A program made the translations under genes and the position numbers. Source: Candidatus Fermentibacter sp. (GTDB lineage Bacteria; Fermentibacterota; Fermentibacteria; Fermentibacterales; Fermentibacteraceae). Taken from it: 64,000 bases of DNA. How positions within the stretch are numbered: the first letter of the stretch is position 1; every line of letters begins with the position of its first letter. Where the stretch lies: the NCBI GenBank assembly GCA_030373045.1, contig JAUCPW010000027.1, positions 1 through 64,000 of the forward strand. Reading direction: 5' to 3'. Positions 15,955 through 24,864 of this stretch are shown here, piece after piece. The notes under the pieces are model-generated. The model was not told the origin of the DNA and did not search any database. It saw only the letters and a program-made list of their open reading frames with translations.

Positions 15955-16827
15955 TCACGGCCCCGTCCACACCCTCACGGCCGCTCCCCCGGGGATGGGT
16001 CCGAGGGCCGTGACGAAATCCCCGTCCGAACAGATGGGCTCGATCCGGATGCTGTCGCCCCCGGCCAGCACCACGAGGCTGGACAGCCCCGAATCGAGCA
16101 CCGCCCTCCGCGGGAGCGAGAACGAACCCGGGAAGGCGAAGGCCCCTTCGGGAGCATCTCCGGAATATATGCCCGTTCCGTCCCTCTCCTCCACGAGCCG
16201 GAGCTCTCCGGCGGATTCCGGCCAGCGCAGCATGACGGACGAAGGGGGCGGGATGAGCGAGACGATACTCCGGCCCTGCGCCACTATCTCGGCTCCGGGT
16301 CTCCCTCCGTCGGGCTGCCCGGCCGATGAGGAGGAGACCGAGTGGACCTCCCCCTCGAAAGGCGAGAGAAGGGCGATCCTGGACGAGGCTTCGAGAACCG
16401 AGCACCTGGCCGCGGCAAGGGCGACTTCCGCGAGAAGCGCGGAGTCTGCCGGCGAGGCGGCGGAGCGGGCTTCGGCCAGGGCCAGGGACATCTCGGCGAG
16501 TTCCAGGTCCATGATGGCCACCGAGTCCGTTCCGACCGCCAGGGTGTCCCCCGCACCGACCCGGGAGCCGGGTGAGGCGACGATGATGATGTCTCCGACG
16601 TGCGAACCGTCCGCCCAGAAGACTTCGACGGTGTCCGGCCCGGCGGCCTCGACACCGAAGACGGCGGGCGCACCGGGCAGGACGGTCGTGAAGCCCCCCC
16701 GGGAGGACGAGTCCGCCGGAACTCCAGTCTGAACGGGCCGCTGAGGGCCGCAGGCGCAGCAGAACGCGACTGGACAGGCGAGCATCGCGGCCTTAGCTTC
16801 GCGCCTGATCCGGTGTACAAAACCCAT
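15955..16827 (-). CDS. HlyD/adaptor-like lipoprotein with lipoyl-type domain
   Basis: The protein (about 290 residues) has an N-terminal signal with several cysteines (LACPVAFCCACGPQ), suggesting lipid modification. The middle looks like a biotinyl-lipoyl half-domain (SHVGDIIIVASPGSRVGAGDTL), then an Ala-rich helical hairpin (LELAEMSLALAEARSAAS to LAAARCSVLEASSR) and the returning half (ALLSPFEGEVHSV). This order is that of periplasmic adaptors of efflux or secretion systems. No partner transporter is adjacent. The start is uncertain: ATG 16827 or ATG 16782; neither has a clear ribosome site. Confidence 0.6.
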   Translation of the reverse strand: MGFVHRIRREAKAAMLACPVAFCCACGPQRPVQTGVPADSSSRGGFTTVLPGAPAVFGVEAAGPDTVEVFWADGSHVGDIIIVASPGSRVGAGDTLAVGTDSVAIMDLELAEMSLALAEARSAASPADSALLAEVALAAARCSVLEASSRIALLSPFEGEVHSVSSSSAGQPDGGRPGAEIVAQGRSIVSLIPPPSSVMLRWPESAGELRLVEERDGTGIYSGDAPEGAFAFPGSFSLPRRAVLDSGLSSLVVLAGGDSIRIEPICSDGDFVTALGPIPGGAAVRVWTGP

Positions 16828-16846
16828 CGTCCGGGGAGGGAAGACC

Positions 16847-17536
16847 TTGCTCTCGATCAAGCCTGCTCCTGTCGCGGCGGTTTTCATACTCCTCACCGCT
16901 TCCTGCGGAACCCGGACATCCGGTTTCTTCTCAGGCCCGCTCATCGGCAGGGAACCCGGACCGGGCGCGGCCGTGGAGGCGATGGCGCCCGAGCTGACGG
17001 ACACTCTGCTCAACTGCAGCTTCGACGACATCACGGACGCACCCTTCGGGCCGGACTGCCGCTTCGAGGTCTATCACGGCGGGCTCCACATCGACAATTC
17101 TGCGTCCGGCGACCCGCTGGTGCTGCTCTCGACGGCCGCCCTGACAAGGGACGGCACCGTGGAGGCCGTCTTCCAGATCGAGGAATCGTCGCCCCATTCC
17201 GTCCTCGGGCTGGTGCTCAGGGCGGAGGACGACGGGAGCTTCCTGCTCGCAGGAGTCGACTCCCGCGGGCAGTATACGATACAGAGATGTCTCGGGAGCA
17301 TGTGGACCCCCGTGATGGGCCTCGACCCCTTCGAAACGAGCCGGCTGCTCCCCTACGACCCCGCGAGCATCGAGCTCACGGCGGAGATACACGGCAACTA
17401 TGTCGATTTCTACGTGAACGGACAGCTCCTGCAGGTCGTCAGGACCACGATGCCGGTCATGGGGCGCACGGGCATCTTCGTGGACGGCTGGACGAGCGCC
17501 GTGCTGGACCGGATCACGATAATGCCGGAGAGCTGA
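16847..17536 (+). CDS. Lipoprotein with LamG/3-keto-disaccharide hydrolase-like fold
   Basis: The 229-residue protein starts at TTG 16847 after GGGGAGGG, and carries a lipobox (LLTASC). The remainder is beta-rich with HGGLHIDNSASGD, VEAVFQIEE, GLVLRAEDDGSFLLAGVDSRGQYTIQR and VDFYVNGQLLQVVR, an arrangement seen in concanavalin-like LamG and DUF1080 domains that bind or act on glycans. No catalytic residues can be assigned. It is divergent from the adaptor-like lipoprotein with fewer than 20 bases between starts, and is followed directly by a polysaccharide deacetylase. Confidence 0.65.
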   Translation: MLSIKPAPVAAVFILLTASCGTRTSGFFSGPLIGREPGPGAAVEAMAPELTDTLLNCSFDDITDAPFGPDCRFEVYHGGLHIDNSASGDPLVLLSTAALTRDGTVEAVFQIEESSPHSVLGLVLRAEDDGSFLLAGVDSRGQYTIQRCLGSMWTPVMGLDPFETSRLLPYDPASIELTAEIHGNYVDFYVNGQLLQVVRTTMPVMGRTGIFVDGWTSAVLDRITIMPES

Positions 17537-17537
17537 T

Positions 17538-18476
17538 CTGACCTGCGCACTCGCCCTCATCCCCGCTGTCACGGCAGGTTTCGCCGGGCCGGGGGTATAC
17601 GCATGCCCGCCCCCGGACACCGCGGGCACGGTCAACGCATCCTCGGCGCCGGACGGATTCCCGATCCTGTGCTACCACTCCATCGGCACCGGTGGCCGCC
17701 TCTCGGTCAGCGCAGCCAGGTTCAGGGGCGACCTCGAGCAGCTCTGCTCGGAAGGCTTCTACCTGATCACCCCTGACGATCTGGCGGACGGTCTGTCCGG
17801 GCTGCCCGAAGGGCGCAGCCCCGTCATGGTGACGTTCGACGACGGATGGCAGAGCCAGTTCGACTACGTCCAGGACGCCGACGGGCTGCTGCGGATAGAC
17901 CCTTCCTGCGCCGTGGGGATCATGGAGTCCTTCTGCTCGGAACACCCGGACTTCGGCCGCGGGGCGGTCTTCAACATCTCCCTCGACAAGACGCCCTTCG
18001 GCCAGGCGGAGCACCTCGAACGGAAGCTCAACTTCCTGCTGGACAACGGCTACGCTGTAGGGAACCACACCATGAGGCACAGGAGCTTCACCGGCCTTCC
18101 TCCCGAGCTGTGGGCCCCCGCCCTGACCGCAGTGCTCTCCGATCTCGACCGCAGCCTGGGGATGAGAACCGGCGAGATCAGCACGGCCGCATGGCCCGGC
18201 GGGCGCCTCCCCGAGGGCCGGTGGGTCGAGGAGAGGCTCGGCACGATCGAGTACGAGGGCTCCCCGGTGGCCCGGTTCGGATTCGTGGTGGACGGAGCCC
18301 TGGCGGATCTCGGAGACGTGGGTTCCTCGGGCGGCCGCCTGAGGCTCAGCAGGGTGGACATGGCGCTCTACTCGATATCCAGACTGTTATTGCACAACGG
18401 CTTCTACAGGCCTGACGCCTGGCGGGCCGACCTTCACGATCCGATGCCCTTCAGACCCGTGCCGTCCCCGGAATAG
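17538..18476 (+). CDS. Secreted polysaccharide deacetylase (NodB domain), probable CTG start
   Basis: NodB-domain enzymes remove acetyl groups from N- or O-acetylated glycans. The protein shows LCYHSIG, the metal-binding TFDDGW and NHTMRH (HxxxH), and a later AAWPGG, in the expected order. The first ATG lies inside the domain just before TFDDGW, too late. Upstream the frame is open to a TAA at 17520-17522 and contains no ATG, GTG or TTG. CTG at 17538 follows GGAG by seven bases and yields a 312-residue protein with a signal peptide (ALALIPAVTAGFA). It begins two bases after the preceding stop. Confidence 0.88.
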   Translation: MTCALALIPAVTAGFAGPGVYACPPPDTAGTVNASSAPDGFPILCYHSIGTGGRLSVSAARFRGDLEQLCSEGFYLITPDDLADGLSGLPEGRSPVMVTFDDGWQSQFDYVQDADGLLRIDPSCAVGIMESFCSEHPDFGRGAVFNISLDKTPFGQAEHLERKLNFLLDNGYAVGNHTMRHRSFTGLPPELWAPALTAVLSDLDRSLGMRTGEISTAAWPGGRLPEGRWVEERLGTIEYEGSPVARFGFVVDGALADLGDVGSSGGRLRLSRVDMALYSISRLLLHNGFYRPDAWRADLHDPMPFRPVPSPE

Positions 18477-19275
18477 ACGGGCCCAGGAGCTCCCAGTCGC
18501 GGGGAGGGATCGGCCTGCAGCCCCAGGCCGGCCTGCCGACGCAGAGCACTGCACAGAGCCTCATCCCCGGCCTGGCCCGGGAGGACCTCCTCCATCCCGG
18601 CATCACGGGATAGAGCGCCCGGGCCACGCCGTTCCAGAAGGTGCCCAGCCCCATTGCCTCCGCAGCGGTCATGACGAGGGTCGCTGCTATGATCCCGTCG
18701 CTCAGGGAGGTCGGGCTTCTCCGCGGCGAGAAGAAGAAGAGGACCAGCGGTGCCTTGCGGAAGACGAGATCCTCCCCCGCCGCCTCGCGTTCCAGGAATG
18801 GGCCGGTCCTGGTCAGCGCTCCCAGGATCCTCAGGAGCCCGCACTTCCCGAGCAGGCGGGCCGTCCTGACGATGCCCGTGCCGAGAGCGAGGGCTTCGGT
18901 GTCCCTGAAGGCCCTGACTGCCAGGCCGCAGGCGTTCACACCGGTGGGCGACCATCCGACCGGCTCGAGGAGCCTCGCGAGTTCCGCATCCGAAATGGAG
19001 CTCCCATCAAAGAACCTCGTCGATCTGCGCCTCTTCATGAGAGAAAGCAGGGAATCGCCGCTGCACGGTTCCACGCCGGCCGGTTCGGAGCAGCCGAAGG
19101 CGCCGGCCGGACAGAAGGCCGCGCAGTGCCCGCAGGCTATGCATTTCCGTGAATCGAACGAGGGGCGGTCCCCCGGGTCACCGGAGACCGCCGATACGGG
19201 ACAGACCACCCGGCATCTGCCGCATGAGGTGCACGACGCGGGGTCGAAGACGGCCTCAGGGGAGAATCTCGACAT
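18451..19275 (-). CDS. Nitroreductase with N-terminal two-cluster ferredoxin domain
   Basis: Residues about 15-25 and 45-56 carry two [4Fe-4S] motifs, CTSCGRCRVVCP and CIACGHCAAFCP. They are followed by a nitroreductase-like FMN domain (SLMKRRRSTRFFDG, WSPTGVNACGLAV, AAEAMGLGTFW). The cluster domain would feed electrons to flavin, as in F420/ferredoxin-linked nitroreductases of anaerobes. The 274-residue length is complete. It overlaps the Ig-like lipoprotein gene by 20 bases and converges on the deacetylase gene with a 26-base overlap at the 3' ends. The substrate is unknown. Confidence 0.88.
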   Translation of the reverse strand: MSRFSPEAVFDPASCTSCGRCRVVCPVSAVSGDPGDRPSFDSRKCIACGHCAAFCPAGAFGCSEPAGVEPCSGDSLLSLMKRRRSTRFFDGSSISDAELARLLEPVGWSPTGVNACGLAVRAFRDTEALALGTGIVRTARLLGKCGLLRILGALTRTGPFLEREAAGEDLVFRKAPLVLFFFSPRRSPTSLSDGIIAATLVMTAAEAMGLGTFWNGVARALYPVMPGWRRSSRARPGMRLCAVLCVGRPAWGCRPIPPRDWELLGPSIPGTARV

Positions 19276-20842
19276 CTATCCCTCCGGTCACTGTCCCCGG
19301 GCGCACGAGGACCACCCCGGGCCACGACCCGTAGGGTTCGCCCGGATCCCACGCACCGTTGCCGTTGCGGTCGGACCAGCACGAGACCGTGTACCGCCCG
19401 GCCGGGATGCCTTCGAGGAGGAACCTGCCAGGGTCGATCCCGACGCTGATCGAGGCTCCCCCCGAACCGGCCGCACGGGCCTCCAGAACTATGCGTGCTC
19501 CTCCTCCCGAGACCGTTCCCTCCATGCTCCCGGGCTCGTCGCCCCATGCCGCCACGAAGGACCATCCCACCGATCCCAGGGAGTCTCCCGCAGGCGAGAC
19601 GAGGCCGGGGCCTATCTCGACCCTGTACTGCTCCTCCCCGAGCAGGTCATGCAGAGGAGTGAATGTGAAGGACCTTCCGTCGTCCGCCCTGAGCACGCCC
19701 TCCACCACGGAACTGTCGGCGACCCGGGTCATGCTGAAGACCCCCGCCAGGGAATCGGGATCGACCCAGTCGGAGAGCGAGAAGATGACTGATGTCGATG
19801 CGGACACTTCCACGGAACCCGGGGCGGGGAACGTCGATCTGACATGTATCGTGTCCACCGATGCCGAGTCCGACGATTCGAACTCGATCGAATCCGGTGC
19901 GGACGTGTTGCCCAGGAGGTCGGCGACGCCTTCCGTCCGGAGGAGGAGTACGCCTTCCGGCATCCCGCCGGTGGCCAGGACTAGCGACCTCTCCTCCCTC
20001 GAACCGGACGACCAGCAGCCGAGCACGGGGACCGGGATGCCCGAAGTATCGCGGATGCCGAACACCCGCCGTGCATCGGCCGGCTGGGCGGGCTCTTCGT
20101 TGAAGTCCACCCGGGCGTGGAACTCGTCCAGTGCGAGAACCTGCACGAGCCTCGGACCTATCGTGTCCACGACGGTCAGGACGAGTTCGAGATCGAGCGA
20201 GTCGGCGTCGCCGATCACCACGGTGGTCTCGGCGCCGGCTTCGACTTCGCGCTCCCAGGACATGCTTCCGTCGCCGTCCTCGAAGCAGATCACCGAATAG
20301 GCGCCGCCCGGGAGCCAGCCAGCCACGGCCGATCCGGTCGAATCGGGCGACGTCCTGCGGACCATCGTTCCCAGGGCGTCGAGCACGTCGATCTGGACGG
20401 ACCCGCTGAGCACGGTCCCCCCCTGCCTGGCGAGCCCGATCCTCAGGGATCCGGAAGGCAGCGTGTCCAGGCCGCTGTAGGCCAGGTCCACCGCCTGGAC
20501 GATCCTGTTTCCCCGCAGATCGGCCGCCGTGCCGGAGACATGGAGGATCATCGTCCGGGCACCAAGCGGTTCCTCCAGGGATACCACGGTCCGCCCCGGG
20601 GAGCTGCCCACGCGGATCGGGATCGCGGGGAACACCCTGATCTCGATGGAGCTCTCCTGCATCCGCTCGCTCCACCGGATCGCCACCTCGTCGAGATCCG
20701 GCGTGCCGGCGGAAGGCTCCGGTGAGAGCGAGACGATGTACGGCGGTTCGGTATCCTCGGGGCCGCCGGAGGGTGCCGCGATCCTGGCGCATCCCGCCAT
20801 GAGGGCGGCCATCGCGGAGGCGCACAGGAGGCGGTACCTCAC
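19256..20842 (-). CDS. Ig-like (SbsA/Big_5 type) surface lipoprotein
   Basis: The 528-residue protein has a lipobox (MAALMAGC) and an N-terminal bacterial Ig-like domain of the SbsA kind (TEPPYIVSLSPEPSAGTPDLDEVAIRWSE region, quoted in part: PPYIVSLSPEPSAG). A second copy lies in the middle (SVEVSASTSVIFSLSD, then FTFTPLHDLLGEEQYRV). The C-terminal domain resembles carboxypeptidase-regulatory/SdrD-like folds, with YTVSCWSDRNGNGAWDPGEP, a calcium-loop-like DxNxNGxxDxGE. It probably sits on the outer membrane as an adhesin or structural protein. The start is GTG, overlapping the ParB-TPR stop (GTGA). Confidence 0.75.
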   Translation of the reverse strand: MRYRLLCASAMAALMAGCARIAAPSGGPEDTEPPYIVSLSPEPSAGTPDLDEVAIRWSERMQESSIEIRVFPAIPIRVGSSPGRTVVSLEEPLGARTMILHVSGTAADLRGNRIVQAVDLAYSGLDTLPSGSLRIGLARQGGTVLSGSVQIDVLDALGTMVRRTSPDSTGSAVAGWLPGGAYSVICFEDGDGSMSWEREVEAGAETTVVIGDADSLDLELVLTVVDTIGPRLVQVLALDEFHARVDFNEEPAQPADARRVFGIRDTSGIPVPVLGCWSSGSREERSLVLATGGMPEGVLLLRTEGVADLLGNTSAPDSIEFESSDSASVDTIHVRSTFPAPGSVEVSASTSVIFSLSDWVDPDSLAGVFSMTRVADSSVVEGVLRADDGRSFTFTPLHDLLGEEQYRVEIGPGLVSPAGDSLGSVGWSFVAAWGDEPGSMEGTVSGGGARIVLEARAAGSGGASISVGIDPGRFLLEGIPAGRYTVSCWSDRNGNGAWDPGEPYGSWPGVVLVRPGTVTGGIDVEILP

Positions 20843-22149
20843 TGCCTCCTCCCCTTGGCCGGAGCCGGGGGGTTCCTTATCGCCGAAGCCCTCTTGTAGA
20901 AGCTGGATGCCTCGGTGTAGCGCTTCTGCTTCTCGAGCACGATGGCGAGTTCGGAGAGGATGTCCGGGTCGTCCGGAACATGCTCGCAGGCCGCACGGAG
21001 GTACTCCTCGGCGCTCGAGAGCTTCTCCAGCAGGTTGTAGCTCCTGCCGAGGAAGAAGAACACCGCGGCGTTGCCTCGAGACAGGTGCGATGCGTTGGTC
21101 AGCGTCTCGGCCGCCTTCTCGTACTGACCCTTCCGAAGCAGCGAGACTCCCTCCAGGAACACCATCTCCTCTCGCGTCGCACCGTTCCTCGTGGCCTTCT
21201 CCTCCCAGCCCTTCTCTCGGAGAGTACCGAGCACTTCGAGGAGGCCCTTGGCCCTCATGTAGAGAGCCCTTTCGGCCGAAGACGGGGTATCGCTGCGGAT
21301 CTGGTCGGGCTTCGTCGCCTGGCGCGGAGCCTTCGTCCGTTCCCCGGACGAAGCATCATGCTCCGCCCTGCCGACGTCCTCCGGTGCGGATTCCGCCTCG
21401 GCCACGGCCGGGCTCTCCTGCGGCGCCGGGGAGGCCGGCGGGCCGACCTGCGGATCCGCTGCGTGCTCGGCGGGTCCCGGGGGGGTGACGAGGACGGGCT
21501 GTGCCATGAGGCTCTCGAGGTCGACCCCTGCCTGCCCCTCTCCCTCGTCGCCCGATGCCGCGAAGAGGGCCATCTGCCTGCCGGTGAGCCCGTCGGCCAG
21601 GAGCTTTCGGAACGACGCGATCTGTCTCTTCTCGTCGTCCATCTTTATCAGGGGACGAAGGTGGAATTCGCTGATGCTGCCCGTCACGAGGAGTTCGCGG
21701 CGTATGACGAGCGGGAGCTTCAGGACGTTCAGGACCTGCGTGATCCTGGCCCGCGAGAAATCCAGGAGTTCGGCCAGGCGGCTCCTGTTGGGGACGATCG
21801 CGGTGCGCAGGAGCCCGTCGAAGAGGAGGGCCTCCTCCAGGCTGTTCTTCACGGCCTTGTGCGCAGGGGGTATGTGCACGGGATTCCTGACCACCAGCGC
21901 TCTGATGGAGAGCATCCCTGCCGCTCTGGCCCTCCAGAAGGAGTCGTGGTTCACCAGGAGGGAGAACCGGCCTTCCTCCTCTATCAGCACCGGCGGAGGC
22001 ACGGGTTCCGCTCCCGGCGTATCGGGGTTCCAGCCATCCGGCGGATCGAGGCTGTCGACGTCCTCGATCCTCACCTCCTCGAGCGGTACATGCTCGGAAA
22101 TCGTATCGCCGACCTTCTGCACGATCCATCCCTCCCTGTCCGTGATCAT
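20839..22149 (-). CDS. ParB-like N-domain plus HTH fused to C-terminal TPR repeats
   Basis: The 436-residue product starts at ATG 22149, overlapping the miaA stop. Residues about 52-90 match the ParB N-terminal fold (VLIEEEGRFSLL, then WRARAAGMLSIRALVVR), but the GERR box is replaced by NHDSFWRA. Residues 121-146 form a ParB/KorB-type helix-turn-helix (NRSRLAELLDFSRARITQVL). A long Pro/Ala-rich linker (about 225-310) leads to two or three TPRs near 340-430. Classical ParB binds centromere sites with ParA, but no parA or parS is nearby. A DNA-binding regulator that senses a protein partner is the simplest reading. Confidence 0.75.
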   Translation of the reverse strand: MITDREGWIVQKVGDTISEHVPLEEVRIEDVDSLDPPDGWNPDTPGAEPVPPPVLIEEEGRFSLLVNHDSFWRARAAGMLSIRALVVRNPVHIPPAHKAVKNSLEEALLFDGLLRTAIVPNRSRLAELLDFSRARITQVLNVLKLPLVIRRELLVTGSISEFHLRPLIKMDDEKRQIASFRKLLADGLTGRQMALFAASGDEGEGQAGVDLESLMAQPVLVTPPGPAEHAADPQVGPPASPAPQESPAVAEAESAPEDVGRAEHDASSGERTKAPRQATKPDQIRSDTPSSAERALYMRAKGLLEVLGTLREKGWEEKATRNGATREEMVFLEGVSLLRKGQYEKAAETLTNASHLSRGNAAVFFFLGRSYNLLEKLSSAEEYLRAACEHVPDDPDILSELAIVLEKQKRYTEASSFYKRASAIRNPPAPAKGRRQ

Positions 22150-23060
22150 GGGACCCCGTCTCCGAACAGGGTCTCGAACAAGGCTCCAGGGTCGCCCCCG
22201 TCGGTCACCAGATCCGCCGGGAGCCGGCCCAGCATGTTCCTCTGCCTCCGCGAGAACCGCCATGTGCCGTTCTCGATCGCCGTTGCCGCATCATCGCCCG
22301 AACCGCCCGCCTCGAGCGAATCCAGCACCTCCCTGTACCCGATGGTGCGCCCAGGGGCGCAATCCCGGCCGAAACCCGCCGCTGAGAGCCGGCGGACCTC
22401 GTCCACCAGACCCGATTCGAGCATCGAGCGGGTCCTTGCCGAGATCCTCCTGCGCAGATCGGGGCCGGGGACATCCACCCTGGCTATCCTGAACACGTCA
22501 CCCCGCCCGGGACCCCCCGTCCTGAGGCTCGACGCCCTCCTGCCCGAGAGCAGCGTGATCTCCAGCGCCCTCAGAGCCCTCACGGCGTCCGAGGGGTGAA
22601 GCGTCCCGGCCGAGGCGGGATCGAGCCGCGCGAGACACCTCCGTACGAAGCCCCTCGAAGAGCATTCGCAGGCAGAGAGGATGGATCTGAGGGTCCCGTC
22701 GGCCTGCGGAAGCGGATCGAACCGCCCGGTGAGGGCCAGGAGGTACAGGCCGGTGCCGCCCACCACGACGGGCACCGCCCCCCTCGCGCGTATCGCGGGA
22801 GCAAGGGCGGAGGCCTCCCTGGCGAACCTGCCCGCCGAGTAGGTCCCGTCGGGGTCCATGATGTCCAGGAGATGGTGCGGGACCGCCTCCCTCTCCTCGC
22901 GGGTCGGCTTCGCGGTGCCTATGTCCATCATCCTGTAGATCTGCCTGGAATCGGCGCTTATGACCTCCATGCGTATCCTCGCTGCCATCGCGAGGGCGAG
23001 CCCCGTCTTCCCCGAGGCCGTGCACCCGGTGATGACGGGGATGGGCGGAGCGGGAGTCAC
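22146..23060 (-). CDS. miaA: tRNA dimethylallyltransferase
   Basis: MiaA prenylates A37 of tRNAs reading U-initial codons. The 304-residue protein has the P-loop GCTASGKTGLAL, SADSRQIYRMMDIGTAKP, HHLLDIMDPDGTYSAGRFA and VVGGTGLYLLAL, all typical. The C-terminal part has GRTIGYREVL and RRQRNML. It starts at GTG 23060, overlapping the mutL stop (GTGA), with GGAGG eight bases upstream. The larger open frame extending upstream is a shadow of mutL. The mutL-miaA order recalls that of many bacteria. Confidence 0.96.
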   Translation of the reverse strand: MTPAPPIPVITGCTASGKTGLALAMAARIRMEVISADSRQIYRMMDIGTAKPTREEREAVPHHLLDIMDPDGTYSAGRFAREASALAPAIRARGAVPVVVGGTGLYLLALTGRFDPLPQADGTLRSILSACECSSRGFVRRCLARLDPASAGTLHPSDAVRALRALEITLLSGRRASSLRTGGPGRGDVFRIARVDVPGPDLRRRISARTRSMLESGLVDEVRRLSAAGFGRDCAPGRTIGYREVLDSLEAGGSGDDAATAIENGTWRFSRRQRNMLGRLPADLVTDGGDPGALFETLFGDGVP

Positions 23061-24733
23061 CTGCCGAACCTCCGCGCGAGTTCCGCGTCCGATATCTCTA
23101 TCAGAGTGGGCCTGCCGTGCGGGCAGTGGAACGGGTCGGACGTCGCGAAGAGCATGTCGAGGAGTTCGGCTGCCTGCTCCGGATCGAGCGCGTCGCCCAG
23201 CTTGACCGCCCCGGCGCAGGCGGCGGCCGCAGCTATCTGGTCGAGCGGGGGGAGGGACGCCTTCGAGGGTTCCGAGAGCGCCGACAGGATCTCCATCACG
23301 GCCTCGGCGCCGTGCCTCACGCCCTCCGGAACCGACATGAGGGTGTACTGCCCGCCGGACGCGTCTATCTCGAAACCCGCCTCGGTGAGCATGTCGCGGA
23401 AGGCCTCGAACTGTTCGGCCTGCCCGGGACCCGGATCGAACTGCTCGGGCAGCAGGAGGCGCTGCCGGCCCGCGACTCCCTTCCGGATGCTCTCGAAGAG
23501 GACCCGCTCGTGTGCCGCATGGGGGTCTACTATCACGATCCCCCCGGATACCGATGATACCAGGTAGCGTCGCCCCACCTGCTGCACGGCCGAGACCCGG
23601 GGCGCAACCAGGCCGTTCGCGGGCAGATCCGGGCCGGGGGACATGACGCCTGCGCCCCCGTCGAAGAAGTCCGGGGGCCGGTCGTACCCGTCCTGTGAGG
23701 CGGAGGAGGCCGGTCTCCTCACGGTTCCGGCGGCCCTCACGCCCAGGGCCAGGCCCACCGCGGCGGATCTGCCCGCCGAGGCGGCGGAGACGGCAGATGC
23801 GACGAGGGCCTGCACCCCGGAAGGGTTCCGCAGGCGGACCTCGAGCTTGGCGGGATGCACGTTCACATCGCACTCGCCGGGCAGGAGATCGAGCCTGCAG
23901 ACGCATACCGGGCAGCCGGCAGGCCCCGCGAGCATGCTCTCGAGGACGTAGGAGACCGACCTGACCGAGACGGGCCTGCCGTCGACGACGACATACACGT
24001 GCTGTCTCGAGGCCGAGGTCCTGTCCGGGAAGAACACGACGGAGGCCGTTCCCGGCCCGGCAGATGCATTCCCCGCTGCCGCGAGGACTCCGTCCGGGAT
24101 TCCGAACCTCGCCCTGAGTCTCGATTCGAGCGTGCCCGCGGGTATGGAGAAGGACTCCCTCCCGTCGCACGAGAGGCTGATCGAGACATTGTCGTTGGAA
24201 AAGGCCAGACCTTCGAGATGCCTGCGGACCCAGGACTCCTCGGTGCCTTCGGATCGCAGGAAGCGCCTCCTGACGGGCTGGTTGAAGAAGATGCCCGATG
24301 CGGTGACCGTAGTTCCCCTCGTCCTTGCAGCAGGAGTGACGCCCCCGAGCACCCCTCCCTCCATCGAGAGGGCCCAGGCTTCGGAACCGTCGCTGGTAAC
24401 GATCGAGAGGCGCGTGACCGAGGCGATGCTGGGAAGTGCCTCCCCGCGGAAACCGAGGGTGGAGAGGCTGTCGAGATCCTTCGCGAGCATGATCTTGCTG
24501 GTGGCGTGCCGCTGCACGGAGAGCAGGAGGTCGTGGCGCGACATGCCGCACCCGTCGTCCCTGACGGTGATCGACTGCCTGCCCCCCCGCTCTGTCGAGA
24601 CCCCGACCGAGGCCGCACCTGCGTCGATGGAGTTCTCGACGAGCTCCTTGACCACGGATGCGGGCCTCTCCACCACCTCTCCGGCAGAGATGAGGTTGAC
24701 CACTTCATCGCTCAGGACTCTTATCGCAGGCAT
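23057..24733 (-). CDS. mutL: DNA mismatch repair protein MutL, nuclease type
   Basis: MutL couples MutS mismatch recognition to strand removal. The 558-residue protein has the GHKL ATPase motifs NSIDAGA, DDGCGM and GFRGEAL. The C-terminal domain shows DPHAAHERVLFE, the metal-binding motif of endonuclease-type MutL with Gln replaced by Pro, and a second site AACAGAVKLGD and CPHGRPT. This class nicks DNA itself and is expected where MutH is missing. Start is ATG 24733; the further open frame upstream runs through the tRNA gene and is not coding. A variable linker lies at about 330-390. Confidence 0.95.
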   Translation of the reverse strand: MPAIRVLSDEVVNLISAGEVVERPASVVKELVENSIDAGAASVGVSTERGGRQSITVRDDGCGMSRHDLLLSVQRHATSKIMLAKDLDSLSTLGFRGEALPSIASVTRLSIVTSDGSEAWALSMEGGVLGGVTPAARTRGTTVTASGIFFNQPVRRRFLRSEGTEESWVRRHLEGLAFSNDNVSISLSCDGRESFSIPAGTLESRLRARFGIPDGVLAAAGNASAGPGTASVVFFPDRTSASRQHVYVVVDGRPVSVRSVSYVLESMLAGPAGCPVCVCRLDLLPGECDVNVHPAKLEVRLRNPSGVQALVASAVSAASAGRSAAVGLALGVRAAGTVRRPASSASQDGYDRPPDFFDGGAGVMSPGPDLPANGLVAPRVSAVQQVGRRYLVSSVSGGIVIVDPHAAHERVLFESIRKGVAGRQRLLLPEQFDPGPGQAEQFEAFRDMLTEAGFEIDASGGQYTLMSVPEGVRHGAEAVMEILSALSEPSKASLPPLDQIAAAAACAGAVKLGDALDPEQAAELLDMLFATSDPFHCPHGRPTLIEISDAELARRFGR

Positions 24734-24742
24734 GGCCTCCAG

Positions 24743-24757
24743 CCGACGGATCGTCGG
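24743..24757 (-). other. Small hairpin between tRNA-Leu and mutL
   Basis: A perfect 6-bp stem (CCGACG/CGTCGG with a 3-base loop) lies in the 30 bases between the mature tRNA end and the mutL ATG, just before its GGAGG. It has no T-run, so it is more likely a processing or ribosome-site feature than a terminator. Confidence 0.4.
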
Positions 24758-24763
24758 TCGGGC

Positions 24764-24848
24764 TGGTGCCGGGAGAGGGATTCGAACCCTCACGGCCGCT
24801 GGCCGACGGATTTTAAGTCCGTTGTGTCTGCCGTTCCACCACCCCGGC
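24764..24848 (-). tRNA. tRNA-Leu (anticodon UAA)
   Basis: On the minus strand the sequence starts GCCGGGG and folds into a class II cloverleaf. The acceptor is 7 bp with one G-T pair. The anticodon stem ACGGA/TCCGT closes loop CTTAAAA, giving anticodon TAA. The variable arm is long (GGCCAGCGGCC region), and the T-loop is GTTCGAATC. The CCA end is encoded (24764-24766). A36, A37 and A38 are all A, the recognition pattern for MiaA, whose gene lies downstream in the same orientation. Confidence 0.97.
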
Positions 24849-24864
24849 ACGCCTTGTTAACGCA

